Shown here one piece after another: positions 6,816-14,552 of a stretch of DNA of 35,349 nucleotides. This stretch comes from JALZBN01 sp035525375 (GTDB lineage: Bacteria > Actinomycetota > Acidimicrobiia > Acidimicrobiales > AC-14), in the NCBI GenBank assembly GCA_035525375.1, contig DATLEI010000100.1, positions 1-35,349 on the forward strand, read 5' to 3'. The notes beneath the pieces were generated by a model that saw nothing but the letters and a program-made list of their open reading frames with translations, was not told where the DNA came from and did no database searches. Positions within the stretch are counted from its first letter, which is position 1. Each line of letters opens with the position of its first letter. The translations under genes were made by a program, and so were the position numbers.

Positions 6816-7202
6816 ATGACGCCCACAGGCCGGGAGGCCAGCACCGGCACACTTCCCCGGCACTACCTGAAGCCATGCCTCCTCCTGCTTCTCGCTGAGG
6901 GCCCGTCTCATGGCTACGAGCTCCTGGAGCACGTTCGCCAGCTGGGAATTCACGGGGCCGAGCCCGGTGGCTTGTACCGCTACTTGCGAGCGATGGAACG
7001 CGAGGAACTGGTGTCGTCATGGTGGGAGCCGTCCCAGTCGGGCCCGGCGCGCCGTACCTACGTGCTGACCGACGCGGGGCAGGTTGCCCTGCAGTCGTCG
7101 GTCGACTCGTTGCGCGAGGTTCGGCAGCTCCTGGTGAATCTCCTCCTTCGCTACGACGGTCTCGCCCCAACAGAGAAAGTCGTACTCGAGGTGCGACAAT
7201 GA
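6816..7202 (+). CDS. PadR-family transcriptional regulator (copy 2)
   Basis: The 128-residue protein closely resembles the PadR at 2223-2603. Both share LLLL-(I/A)-E-x-P-(A/S)-HGY-(D/E)-LLE, PGGLYR-x-LR-x-ME and SGPARR-(S/T)-Y-x-LT. The N-terminal winged helix and wing are complete, and a C-terminal helix pair (LQSSVDSLREVRQLLVNLLLRYD) should form the dimer interface. The ATG at 6816 lies 12 bp after AGGAGG. It is the first gene of the hyp operon, and its stop overlaps a 12-codon mini-ORF leading to hypD. It probably controls its own operon and perhaps the divergent flavoprotein operon. Confidence 0.9.
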   Translation: MTPTGREASTGTLPRHYLKPCLLLLLAEGPSHGYELLEHVRQLGIHGAEPGGLYRYLRAMEREELVSSWWEPSQSGPARRTYVLTDAGQVALQSSVDSLREVRQLLVNLLLRYDGLAPTEKVVLEVRQ

Positions 7203-7234
7203 ACACGACAGCATCAGAAAGGGTCCCGCAATGA
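7199..7234 (+). CDS. Possible 11-residue coupling peptide between PadR and hypD
   Basis: An ATG at 7199 overlaps the PadR stop as ATGA. It reads 11 codons (MNTTASERVPQ), and its TGA at 7232-7234 overlaps the hypD ATG at 7231. The double ATGA arrangement would let ribosomes pass from padR to hypD without gaps. The peptide has no recognisable domain. It may be a coupling device or chance; the sequence shows only the overlaps. Confidence 0.3.
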   Translation: MNTTASERVPQ

Positions 7235-8370
7235 GAGTTGTCGACGAGTATCGAGACCCCGCCGCGGCCCGGGTCGCCGTGGAGCAGATCGAGGCGCTGG
7301 CGGCAGGGCTGGTCCCCGACGGCGAGCGCCTGAAGTTCATGGAGGTCTGCGGGGGCCACACCCACACGATCTACAAGCACGGAATCGAGAACGTGCTGCC
7401 GGAGAGTGTCGAGCTGGTGCATGGTCCGGGGTGCCCGGTCTGTGTCATACCGATGGGACGGGTCGATGACGCCATCGCTGTCGCAGAGACGCCAGGCGTG
7501 ATCTTCACGTCCTTCGGCGACATGATGCGAGTGCCCGGTGGGGACGGCAACCTGCTCGAGGCCAAGGCTCGCGGCGCGGACGTCCGCATGGTGTATTCCC
7601 CCCTCGACGCGCTCAAGATCGCTGAGGCCAACCCTGACCGCCAGGTCGTCTTCTTCGCCGTCGGGTTCGAGACCACCGCTCCGTCCACCGCGGTCACGCT
7701 GATGAAGGCGAAGGAGCGCAACGTCCGCAACTTCTCCGTCTTCTGCAACCACGTCACGATCGTTCCGCCGCTCAAGGCCATTCTCGAATCACCCGACCTG
7801 CGCCTCGACGGCTTTCTCGGCCCAGGACACGTGTCGACCGTGATTGGCAACCGGCCGTACCGCTTCGTGCCGGGCGTCTACAAGAAGCCGCTCGTCACCG
7901 CCGGGTTCGAGCCCCTCGACATCCTCCAGTCGATCGTGATGCTGCTCCGCCAACTTCGCGACGGCCGATGCGAGGTCGAGAACCAGTACACCCGCGCCGT
8001 CCACGACGAGGGCAACCCCCGGGCTCTCGAGATCCTGGCCGAGGTGTTCGAGCTTCGTCCGCACTTCGAATGGCGCGGATTGGGATTCATCTCCCAGTCG
8101 GCGCTCAAGCTCAACGACGACTTCTCCGACTGGGACGCCGAGCTGCGCTTCGATGTGCCCGGCGTGCGGGTCGCCGATCCGAAGGCCTGCCAGTGCGGCG
8201 AGGTCCTGAAGGGCGTCATCAAGCCATGGGAATGCAAGGTCTTCGGTACGGCATGTACACCGGAGACGCCCATCGGCACCTGCATGGTGTCCTCTGAGGG
8301 CGCCTGCGCGGCCTACTACAACTACGGCCGCTTCACCCGCGCCCAGACGATCCCGGTTAAGTCGGCATGA
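7231..8370 (+). CDS. hypD: Hydrogenase maturation protein HypD
   Basis: HypD is the Fe-S scaffold on which, with HypC, the Fe(CN)2CO unit of [NiFe]-hydrogenases is built in the cytoplasm. The family signatures are complete. They include MEVCGGHTHTIYKHG (C40) and GPGCPVCV (C68, C71), followed by FTSFGDMMRVPG and GFETTAPSTA. The C-terminal cysteines for the 4Fe-4S cluster lie in ACQCGEVLKG, WECKVFG, ACTPETP, GTCMVS and GACAAYYNYGR. The 379 residues match the usual length. AAAGGG upstream can serve as the ribosome binding site. Its stop overlaps the hypE start as ATGA. Confidence 0.97.
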   Translation: MRVVDEYRDPAAARVAVEQIEALAAGLVPDGERLKFMEVCGGHTHTIYKHGIENVLPESVELVHGPGCPVCVIPMGRVDDAIAVAETPGVIFTSFGDMMRVPGGDGNLLEAKARGADVRMVYSPLDALKIAEANPDRQVVFFAVGFETTAPSTAVTLMKAKERNVRNFSVFCNHVTIVPPLKAILESPDLRLDGFLGPGHVSTVIGNRPYRFVPGVYKKPLVTAGFEPLDILQSIVMLLRQLRDGRCEVENQYTRAVHDEGNPRALEILAEVFELRPHFEWRGLGFISQSALKLNDDFSDWDAELRFDVPGVRVADPKACQCGEVLKGVIKPWECKVFGTACTPETPIGTCMVSSEGACAAYYNYGRFTRAQTIPVKSA

Positions 8371-9530
8371 CCGATGGCGACGATCACGAAGGCGGCGCGT
8401 CTGAGGACCGCCCTTCCGAGCACGGTGCTTCTGAGGATCATGGCCACGATGGCGACTTCTCGCGAGAAGACGTCGTCCTGGAGCGCATCGAGGCGTTCCG
8501 TCGCCGTCGCCCCCGCCTGAAGGACGACTTCATCAACTCCGCGCACGGCGCGGGAGGCAAGGCCTCGGCCGCGCTGATCGATGCCGTGTTCGTGGAGGCG
8601 TTCCGGAACGAGACGCTGGAGGCAATGTCCGACGGGGCCGTGCTGCCGCTTCCATCCGGCGACCGGATCGCCTTCAGCACCGATTCATTCGTGGTGAAGC
8701 CGCGCCGCTTCCCCGGAGGCTCCATCGGCGACCTTGCCGTCAACGGCACCGTGAACGACATCTCCATGATGGGCGCGTCGCCATCGTGGATTTCGGCTGC
8801 GTTCGTCATCGAGGACGGGTTTTCGATCGACGAGCTCCGAGAGATCGTTGCCGACATGGCGACTGCGGCCACGAAGGCGGGCGTGCAGATCGTCACCGGT
8901 GACACCAAGGTCGTGAACAAGGGCGCGGCCGACGGCGTCTACATCAATACAGCCGGTGTCGGTGTGGTGCCGGCCGGAGTGAACCTGACTGCCAAGTCGG
9001 TGAAGCCCGGCGACAAGGTGTTGATCTCGGGCTACATCGGCGACCACGGCGTGTCGGTCATGATCGCCCGAGGGGATCTTGGCCTCGATAGCGACATCCC
9101 TTCTGACACGGCACCTCTCAACGAGCTCGTCGAGAAACTGCTGGCCGCGGCGCCGAACACTCGCTTCTTGCGCGACCCCACGCGCGGGGGCGTGGCCACG
9201 GTCTGCAACGAACTGGCTCGCGAGGCGGAAGTAGCGGTGGTGCTGCAGGAGTCGTCGTTGCCGATCCGCGGGGTGGTCAACGGCGCGTGCGAGATCCTTG
9301 GGATCGACCCGCTTTACGTGGCGAACGAGGGCAAGCTCCTTGCCATCGTTCCTGCTGAGGAGACGGACGCCGCGCTAGCCGCCCTCCGCGCCCATCCGCT
9401 AGGTGAAGCTGCCGCGGTCATCGGCGAGATCCGCGACGACCCGCCCGGAATCGTGGTCCTCAACACCGGTTTCGGAGGGAACCGAATCGTCGACATGCTC
9501 GTGGGCGACCCCCTCCCCCGCATCTGCTGA
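8367..9530 (+). CDS. hypE: Hydrogenase maturation protein HypE
   Basis: HypE is the ATP-dependent dehydratase that turns the carbamoyl group on its C-terminal cysteine into thiocyanate, the source of the cyanide ligands. The protein ends in PRIC, the required motif. The PurM-like signatures are present: GAGGKAS, DGAVLPLP, STDSFVVKPRRFPGG, GDLAVNGTVNDISMMGA, GDTKVV and LRDPTRGGVATVCNE. Residues 1-33 form an Asp/Glu/His/Gly-rich extension (for example HEGG, HGASEDHGHDGD) before the usual start. This may bind nickel or zinc. The 387 residues are slightly longer than typical because of it. Confidence 0.97.
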   Translation: MTDGDDHEGGASEDRPSEHGASEDHGHDGDFSREDVVLERIEAFRRRRPRLKDDFINSAHGAGGKASAALIDAVFVEAFRNETLEAMSDGAVLPLPSGDRIAFSTDSFVVKPRRFPGGSIGDLAVNGTVNDISMMGASPSWISAAFVIEDGFSIDELREIVADMATAATKAGVQIVTGDTKVVNKGAADGVYINTAGVGVVPAGVNLTAKSVKPGDKVLISGYIGDHGVSVMIARGDLGLDSDIPSDTAPLNELVEKLLAAAPNTRFLRDPTRGGVATVCNELAREAEVAVVLQESSLPIRGVVNGACEILGIDPLYVANEGKLLAIVPAEETDAALAALRAHPLGEAAAVIGEIRDDPPGIVVLNTGFGGNRIVDMLVGDPLPRIC

Positions 9531-11812
9531 CCCGTCACCGCCGGCGTCTGCGAGTCACTGGCACGGTTCAGGGTGTCGGGTTCCGGCCTTTCGTTTACCG
9601 CCTCGCAGTCGAACTTGGCTTGTCCGGACATGTTGCCAATGACAGCCGGGGCGTTGTGATCGATGTGGGTGGTCCGGTCGAGGCGCTAGAGGCCTTGGAG
9701 CGGCGGCTGGCGGACGAGGCGCCGCCGCTGGCACACATCGCCAGCCTTCAGTCCGAGCCCGTAGAGGGCGACGACGATGTTCCTGCCGGGTTCCAAATCG
9801 TCGACAGCCGCGCCGAAGGCGCGCCGGCGGTAGCCGTGAGCGTCGACGTGGCGACCTGCGCAGATTGCCTGGCGGAGCTCTACGATCCCGATGACCGGCG
9901 TTTCGAGTACCCCTTCATCAACTGCACCAATTGCGGCCCTCGATATACCATCATCCGCTCCATCCCGTACGACCGGGCCTCGACGACGATGGCACCGTTC
10001 GCGATGTGCAACGACTGCCGGCGCGAGTACGAAGATCCGTCCGACCGGCGCTTCCACGCCGAGCCCAACGCCTGCCCCGTCTGCGGGCCTCACCTTCGGC
10101 TGGTCGCGCCTGACGGAAGTCTCCTCGGCGAGCAAGGCGATGCCCTCCAGGTGGCCGCCGCGATGTTGGTCGACGGCAGGATCCTCGCCATCAAGGGGCT
10201 GGGCGGTTATCACCTCGCCGCCGACGCCACGAATGAGGAGGCGGTGGCGGAATTGCGGCGGCGCAAGGCGCGCGATGACAAGCCGTTCGCGGTCATGGTT
10301 TCGACCGTCGACGCGGCGCGCGCGCTATGCGACCTGCCGGCTGCCGCCGCTGCGGTACTTAGCTCGCCGCGGCGCCCCATCGTTCTGGCCCACAAGATCG
10401 AGAGCGCGTCGATCAGCGACAAGATCGCGCCGAGCCTTCCCGAGCTGGGCCTCATGCTTCCTTACACGCCGTTGCATGACCTTCTCCTGAGCCGGGTCGG
10501 CCGTCCCCTCGTGATGACCAGCGGGAATCTCTCCGATGAGCCCATCGCGCACGACGACAGCGATGCTCTGGCGCGCCTCGGTCCCATGGTTGACGCCGTC
10601 CTCCTGCACGACCGAGCCATTGAAATCCGCTGCGACGACAGCGTCGTCCGCTCGCTCCCCCGACGAACGAGCGCGACCCAATTGGTGCGACGGTCCCGGG
10701 GGTACGCGCCGGAGCCCATCCACCTCAGCCGGCCAACGGCGCGCCAGGTACTGGCAGTGGGCGCGGAGTTGAAGAACACGGTGTCGGTCGCCAAGGGCGA
10801 CAACGTGATCACGAGTCACCACATCGGCGACCTGAAGCACCTGGCGGCCTACCAATCGTTCCTTCAGGCGATCGACCATCTGTGCCGCCTCACCGGTGTC
10901 TCGCCCGAGGTAGTCGCTCACGACCTTCACCCTGAATACCTCTCGACCAAGTTCGCTGCCGACCTCGACGTCGCGGGGCTGGCCGTGCAACACCATCACG
11001 CCCACATTGCTTCGTGCCTCGTCGAGCACGGGCACGAAGAGCCCGTGCTGGGCATCGCATTCGACGGTCTCGGAATGGGCCCGGACGGCACCCTGTGGGG
11101 TGGCGAGTTCCTGATCGCGGACCTCACCAGCTACCGCCGCGTCGGACACCTGCGCCAGGTCGCTCTACCCGGCGGGAACCAAGCCATCCGGGAACCGTGG
11201 CGCATGGCGCTCTCGTGGACGTATGCAGCCGCCGGCGCCGGCGCGGCATCTGACGTCGGCAGGCAGACGGACGAGCGCTGGCCCGCCGTTCTTCGAATGA
11301 TCCAGCGAGAGGACACGATCACGACATCGAGTGCGGGCCGCCTCTTCGACGCCTCCGCCGCCTTACTCGGGGTTCGCAACAAGGTCACCTACGAGGGCCA
11401 GGCAGCTATAGAGCTGGAAGCCCTCGCGTCGAGTGTCCTCCCCGATAAGGCGCCCACCTACGACATGGAGCAGAGCCGAGTCGAAGGGATGCTCGTGCTG
11501 GACCCGGCGCGCCTGATCAGGACAGTGATCAAAGAACGCGAGCGAGGAACCGCAGCCGCAGTAATAGCGGCCGGCTTCCACGCTGCTTTAGGAAAAGCAG
11601 CCGCGAAAGCAGCCCGGGAGCTCGCCACCGAGAACGGCATCGGCACGGTCGCCCTGAGCGGAGGGGTGTTCCAAAACGCCCGCCTGACAACGATCGTCGT
11701 CGGCGAGCTAGAAGCAAGCGACCTGAAGGTCCTGGTCCACGAGCGGGTGCCGCCAAACGACGGCGGCATAAGCGTGGGCCAGGCAGGCATCGCAGCAGCG
11801 ACACCTGCCTAG
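9527..11812 (+). CDS. hypF: Carbamoyltransferase HypF, probable CTG start
   Basis: HypF makes and transfers the carbamoyl group from carbamoyl phosphate to HypE. The domains, in order, are an acylphosphatase domain with the VQGVGFRPF signature, two zinc-finger pairs (CADC/CTNC and CNDC/CPVC), a YrdC-like domain and a Kae1-like domain with HHHAHIASC and ALSGGVFQNARL. The first conventional start, a TTG at 9620, would cut away the acylphosphatase active site (Arg of GFR). The frame is open through the hypE stop, and no ATG, GTG or TTG lies upstream of that motif. A CTG at 9527 overlapping the hypE stop as CTGA is the best candidate, giving 761 residues. The function is certain; the start is inferred. 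Confidence 0.93.
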   Translation: MTRHRRRLRVTGTVQGVGFRPFVYRLAVELGLSGHVANDSRGVVIDVGGPVEALEALERRLADEAPPLAHIASLQSEPVEGDDDVPAGFQIVDSRAEGAPAVAVSVDVATCADCLAELYDPDDRRFEYPFINCTNCGPRYTIIRSIPYDRASTTMAPFAMCNDCRREYEDPSDRRFHAEPNACPVCGPHLRLVAPDGSLLGEQGDALQVAAAMLVDGRILAIKGLGGYHLAADATNEEAVAELRRRKARDDKPFAVMVSTVDAARALCDLPAAAAAVLSSPRRPIVLAHKIESASISDKIAPSLPELGLMLPYTPLHDLLLSRVGRPLVMTSGNLSDEPIAHDDSDALARLGPMVDAVLLHDRAIEIRCDDSVVRSLPRRTSATQLVRRSRGYAPEPIHLSRPTARQVLAVGAELKNTVSVAKGDNVITSHHIGDLKHLAAYQSFLQAIDHLCRLTGVSPEVVAHDLHPEYLSTKFAADLDVAGLAVQHHHAHIASCLVEHGHEEPVLGIAFDGLGMGPDGTLWGGEFLIADLTSYRRVGHLRQVALPGGNQAIREPWRMALSWTYAAAGAGAASDVGRQTDERWPAVLRMIQREDTITTSSAGRLFDASAALLGVRNKVTYEGQAAIELEALASSVLPDKAPTYDMEQSRVEGMLVLDPARLIRTVIKERERGTAAAVIAAGFHAALGKAAAKAARELATENGIGTVALSGGVFQNARLTTIVVGELEASDLKVLVHERVPPNDGGISVGQAGIAAATPA

Positions 11813-11827
11813 CCAGACGAGCCGGGT

Positions 11828-12322
11828 TTAGGCCTTGCCGATGAGGTGGAGAACCAGCTTCACGTCGGGGTGCACCTTCAGCATGAGGATCTTGAAGGGC
11901 TTGACACCGAAGTCCTGGATGTCGAAGGTGTGCTCGGCCTCGACCTTGAGCGTGTCGCCGTCAACGGTCGCCGTGGCCTCCTCGATGAACTCCTGGGTGA
12001 TGCCGTGGAACGTAAACGCGCCGGCGATCTTGAAGACGTCGGGGCCGCCCTCAGCGCTGCGCACCTCGTAGCGGATGGTCGGGTACTTGTCGGCCTCGAC
12101 CTGCTTGCGCAGGGCCTTGTCCTCGAGCTTCTTGCCCGATTTGAGTGAATCCACATCAGCCTCAATGAACCCAGTCGGAGCCGGTTCGAGCTTGATGGCG
12201 CCGTCGGCAACCTCAAGAGTGGCTTCGCCCCGGATGTCGTGTAACTCCCCGTGAATGGGGTGCATGCTCGAGGTGGCACTGAGCTCAACGGTGCTATCGG
12301 TTGTCCATTTGAACGTCGTCAA
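11828..12322 (-). CDS. YceI-family protein, cytoplasmic form
   Basis: The 164-residue protein has the YceI lipocalin-like pattern. It opens with W-x3-D-S-x-V-E, contains HPIHGE and a repeated beta-strand layout, then KYPTIRYEV and FTFHGITQEF, and ends GVKPFKILMLKVHPDVKLVLHLIG. YceI proteins bind isoprenoid or amphiphilic ligands in a beta barrel, and many are periplasmic. This one lacks a signal peptide. The start is a TTG at 12322 with AAAGG upstream. It is convergent with hypF, 15 bp apart, so it is not in the hyp operon. An isoprenoid or quinone ligand is family knowledge; any hydrogenase link is speculation. Confidence 0.85.
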   Translation of the reverse strand: MTTFKWTTDSTVELSATSSMHPIHGELHDIRGEATLEVADGAIKLEPAPTGFIEADVDSLKSGKKLEDKALRKQVEADKYPTIRYEVRSAEGGPDVFKIAGAFTFHGITQEFIEEATATVDGDTLKVEAEHTFDIQDFGVKPFKILMLKVHPDVKLVLHLIGKA

Positions 12323-12411
12323 CGGTTGTTTGCCTTTCTAGGCATCGATGCCGGCGCGTTACCGGGCGCGGCAGGTTACGGGTTCGACAGGAGGCAGGGC
12401 CAAACTGGCGG

Positions 12412-13044
12412 TCAGGAGCCGCGCGGGTAAAACACTCGATGCTGCCCACCGTCGGCGGGCGCGCCGGGCATGAGCCCGGGAGGCGCGGTCCACGAACCGC
12501 CGGCGCGGCCGATGTTCTTGCTGAATTGCTTGCGGAGCCGCATGTACGCAGTTGCCTCATTGCCGAAAATGTTGCCCTGGTTGCCCGCGCCGGGATCAGG
12601 CAACGCTTCACCCGTCGCCTCTACGAACTGACGGACGGCGTCGTCGGGAGTCGCCGCCGAAGGCGGCCCGTCCTCACGGGTGCGAAAGGCGGGAGAGATA
12701 GCAGCCTGGAAGTCGGCCGCAGCCATCCGCTGCCGCTCCTCCTCGCTCATGTTCCGGGGGCTGGTGAACAGGTCACCGAGGTCAAGGTAACGCTTGACAG
12801 TGAAGTCGCGGGGGTCACCGCCGTCGCCTGTCGTGCTGTAGTCGGGACGAGGGCCGGTGGGCACCGGCGCGGCATCAGCAGCCGGCGGTGGCGGAGGCGG
12901 CGCGGCCGCTTCCGTCTGCGCCGTCGGCTCGACGGGCTGGTCAACCATCGTGGGTTCTGGTTCTGCTGGCTGTGAGCCGTTCGGGTCGGCGTTGGCGGCC
13001 TGTGTCGCCGTGGCCGCTGCTGCTGCCTTGGCCTTCCTGCGCAT
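12412..13044 (-). CDS. Unrecognised Pro/Ala-rich protein
   Basis: I do not recognise this 210-residue protein. Residues 1-75 are Ala/Pro/Glu-rich low complexity with a run of six prolines. From about residue 75 there is a more structured part, including DFTVKRYLDLGDLFTSP, a predicted helix MSEEERQRMAAADFQAAI and EATAYMRLRKQFSKNIG. It has no signal peptide, no membrane helix and no cysteines. The ATG at 13044 has AGGAGG eight bases upstream. It is the third gene of a minus-strand run with two small membrane proteins, and is probably co-transcribed with them. Confidence 0.7.
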   Translation of the reverse strand: MRRKAKAAAAATATQAANADPNGSQPAEPEPTMVDQPVEPTAQTEAAAPPPPPPAADAAPVPTGPRPDYSTTGDGGDPRDFTVKRYLDLGDLFTSPRNMSEEERQRMAAADFQAAISPAFRTREDGPPSAATPDDAVRQFVEATGEALPDPGAGNQGNIFGNEATAYMRLRKQFSKNIGRAGGSWTAPPGLMPGAPADGGQHRVFYPRGS

Positions 13045-13104
13045 TCGGCGTCCTCCTGTTTTCTCCGCTAATTGTGTTCGAAGTGGTCGATCGAGTCGGA
13101 TGGC

Positions 13105-13407
13105 CTACGGCCGCAAGGCGGGCATTCCGCTAACGCGGTCGCCCGCTTCGGGCCCACCGCCCCAGGCCAGGAGCTGCTTGGCCGCCTGGTCGATAGCCAG
13201 CACGTCGTTGAGGATGATGGCGACATACTTCGGAACCGGCTCAACCTGCCGGCCAATAGCTCTTACACCAACGAGGACGGTGCCGAGGTTGAAACTCACA
13301 CCTCGCAGGATTACCGCAATCGTGGTGAGGTAGATAGCGAGGACTGCAACGACGATGGCAACGATCGCGAAGAGCACGATCGTCGCTGCACTCAATCCCA
13401 AGCCCAT
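13105..13407 (-). CDS. Small membrane protein of unknown function
   Basis: The 100-residue protein has one long hydrophobic stretch at about residues 5-35 (AATIVLFAIVAIVVAVLAIYL and onward), enough for a single membrane pass. A soluble part of about 65 residues follows, with VEPVPKYVAIILNDVLAIDQAAKQLLAWG, probably amphipathic helices. The start is an ATG at 13407, with AGGAG about 12 bases upstream. Its layout resembles the neighbouring 84-residue protein, with an N-terminal helix and a small C-terminal domain. No family is recognised. Confidence 0.7.
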   Translation of the reverse strand: MGLGLSAATIVLFAIVAIVVAVLAIYLTTIAVILRGVSFNLGTVLVGVRAIGRQVEPVPKYVAIILNDVLAIDQAAKQLLAWGGGPEAGDRVSGMPALRP

Positions 13408-13475
13408 TTCTCGTTCGCTCCTTCTGCCGGTTTTGTAATCCGTCGGTCGGGACTTCTACAGGGTGTTTGGTTTTG

Positions 13476-13730
13476 TCAGTCGGGAAGCAGCCGGGCGAGG
13501 GCCAGGCCGTAACGGGTGACGTTCAGCCTGGCGATCCCGGTGAGCTCGCAGGTGCGGATCAGGTTCGGGACGCAGTCGAGGGTGCCGGACAGCAACACAC
13601 CATGCTCGAGTACGTCTTCGACGTAGTGCTTGATCTCAAACGTCGGGCGCAACACCCGGTTGAGCAACATGATGACGATGGGCGCGATCAACAGTAGTAG
13701 GAGCGCGTTCGCAATCCACAGCAGAGCCAT
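13476..13730 (-). CDS. Small membrane protein of unknown function
   Basis: The 84-residue protein has an N-terminal membrane segment at residues 3-23 (LLWIANALLLLLIAPIVIML) and a soluble domain of about 60 residues beginning RPTFEIKHYVEDVLEHG. The ATG at 13730 is chosen because GGAGG lies six bases upstream; a TTG three bases earlier is less likely. It is the first gene of the three-gene minus-strand run. The pattern ILSGTLD-like followed by PNLIRTCELTG suggests a compact helical domain. The function is not recognised. Confidence 0.7.
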   Translation of the reverse strand: MALLWIANALLLLLIAPIVIMLLNRVLRPTFEIKHYVEDVLEHGVLLSGTLDCVPNLIRTCELTGIARLNVTRYGLALARLLPD

Positions 13731-13805
13731 CAAATCCTCCTCGAACCGGCTCCCCGCGAGCCTGGCGGGCTCATCATATGGGGGACTCTAGGAGGGCGAA
13801 AGAGT

Positions 13806-13831
13806 GCCTAAAACATGTAGATGTTTTCGGC
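13806..13831 (-). terminator. Stem-loop after the J-domain gene
   Basis: The arms GCCTAAAACAT and ATGTTTTCGGC pair over 11 bp with one mismatch around a GTAG loop. The hairpin sits three bases past the J-domain protein stop and may end that transcript. The downstream tract on the minus strand (ACTCTTTCG) is only weakly U-rich. Confidence 0.45.
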
Positions 13832-13833
13832 AT

Positions 13834-14391
13834 TTACCTCGCGAGCAAGAGGCGGCCACACACCGAGCAGAAGTAATTGGTGTCGAGTAGGCGGTCTTTC
13901 CAACCGTCGGGAAGCCATTGGATGCTCTGGCACTCCCGACAGGGCAACTTGTTCGTGTGCAGCGCTTCACCCATCCCGTACAAGATCTGGGGGTCGCGCC
14001 GGTTCTTCGGTCGGGGCACAGCCTGGCCGTTCGTCGCAGCCCGTTCTCGCTCCCGCCGGGCCTCCTTCGCCCGCGCCTCGGCCATCGCCCGGGCCCGCAC
14101 CCCATCTTGCCAGGGCACACCCTTTGCCGCGCGAGCCACCCGCTCGCGCGCCATCGCCTCCCAGGCCGCTTCGGTCTGCTGCACCTCGACCGTGCTGCTC
14201 GCGCCGCCCTTCCGAGCCATGGCGTACGCCTCGGTCACCCGCTTCATTTGACGCTCCGCCTCGAGGCGCACATTGTCGGGACTCTCGATGTGCTTGTCAG
14301 GATGAAAAAGTTGGGCGAGGGTGCGGTAGGCCTCGGTTATCTCCTTCGGTGAGGCCTTCGGCGACACTCCAAGAACCTCATAGGGCGTCAA
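13834..14391 (-). CDS. J-domain protein with C-terminal zinc ribbon
   Basis: Residues 1-65 form a DnaJ domain (PYEVLGV, an EAYRTLAQLFHPDKH segment with the HPD motif), so it should stimulate an Hsp70 partner. The middle is a long charged helix rich in Ala, Arg and Glu. The C-terminus holds two CxxC pairs, CRECQ and CSVCGRLLLAR, likely a zinc ribbon. It lacks the Gly/Phe and substrate-binding domains of DnaJ itself, so it is a specialised co-chaperone. The start is a TTG at 14391 with GGGAG upstream. It lies between a helicase gene and three unknown small genes. Confidence 0.85.
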   Translation of the reverse strand: MTPYEVLGVSPKASPKEITEAYRTLAQLFHPDKHIESPDNVRLEAERQMKRVTEAYAMARKGGASSTVEVQQTEAAWEAMARERVARAAKGVPWQDGVRARAMAEARAKEARRERERAATNGQAVPRPKNRRDPQILYGMGEALHTNKLPCRECQSIQWLPDGWKDRLLDTNYFCSVCGRLLLAR

Positions 14392-14552
14392 TTGGAGTCT
14401 CCCGAAGGGGGTGACGGCGCGCAGCCATCAACGCTGGCCGGGGAGACGCTGCCTCTGTGGTTGAACGAATGATCCACACCGATGTGTAGCCCGGGGATCG
14501 CCATCCGCGCCCGTCCGGGGTCTCCTCAGTTTACCCCGGGGTAGGCGGTCGC

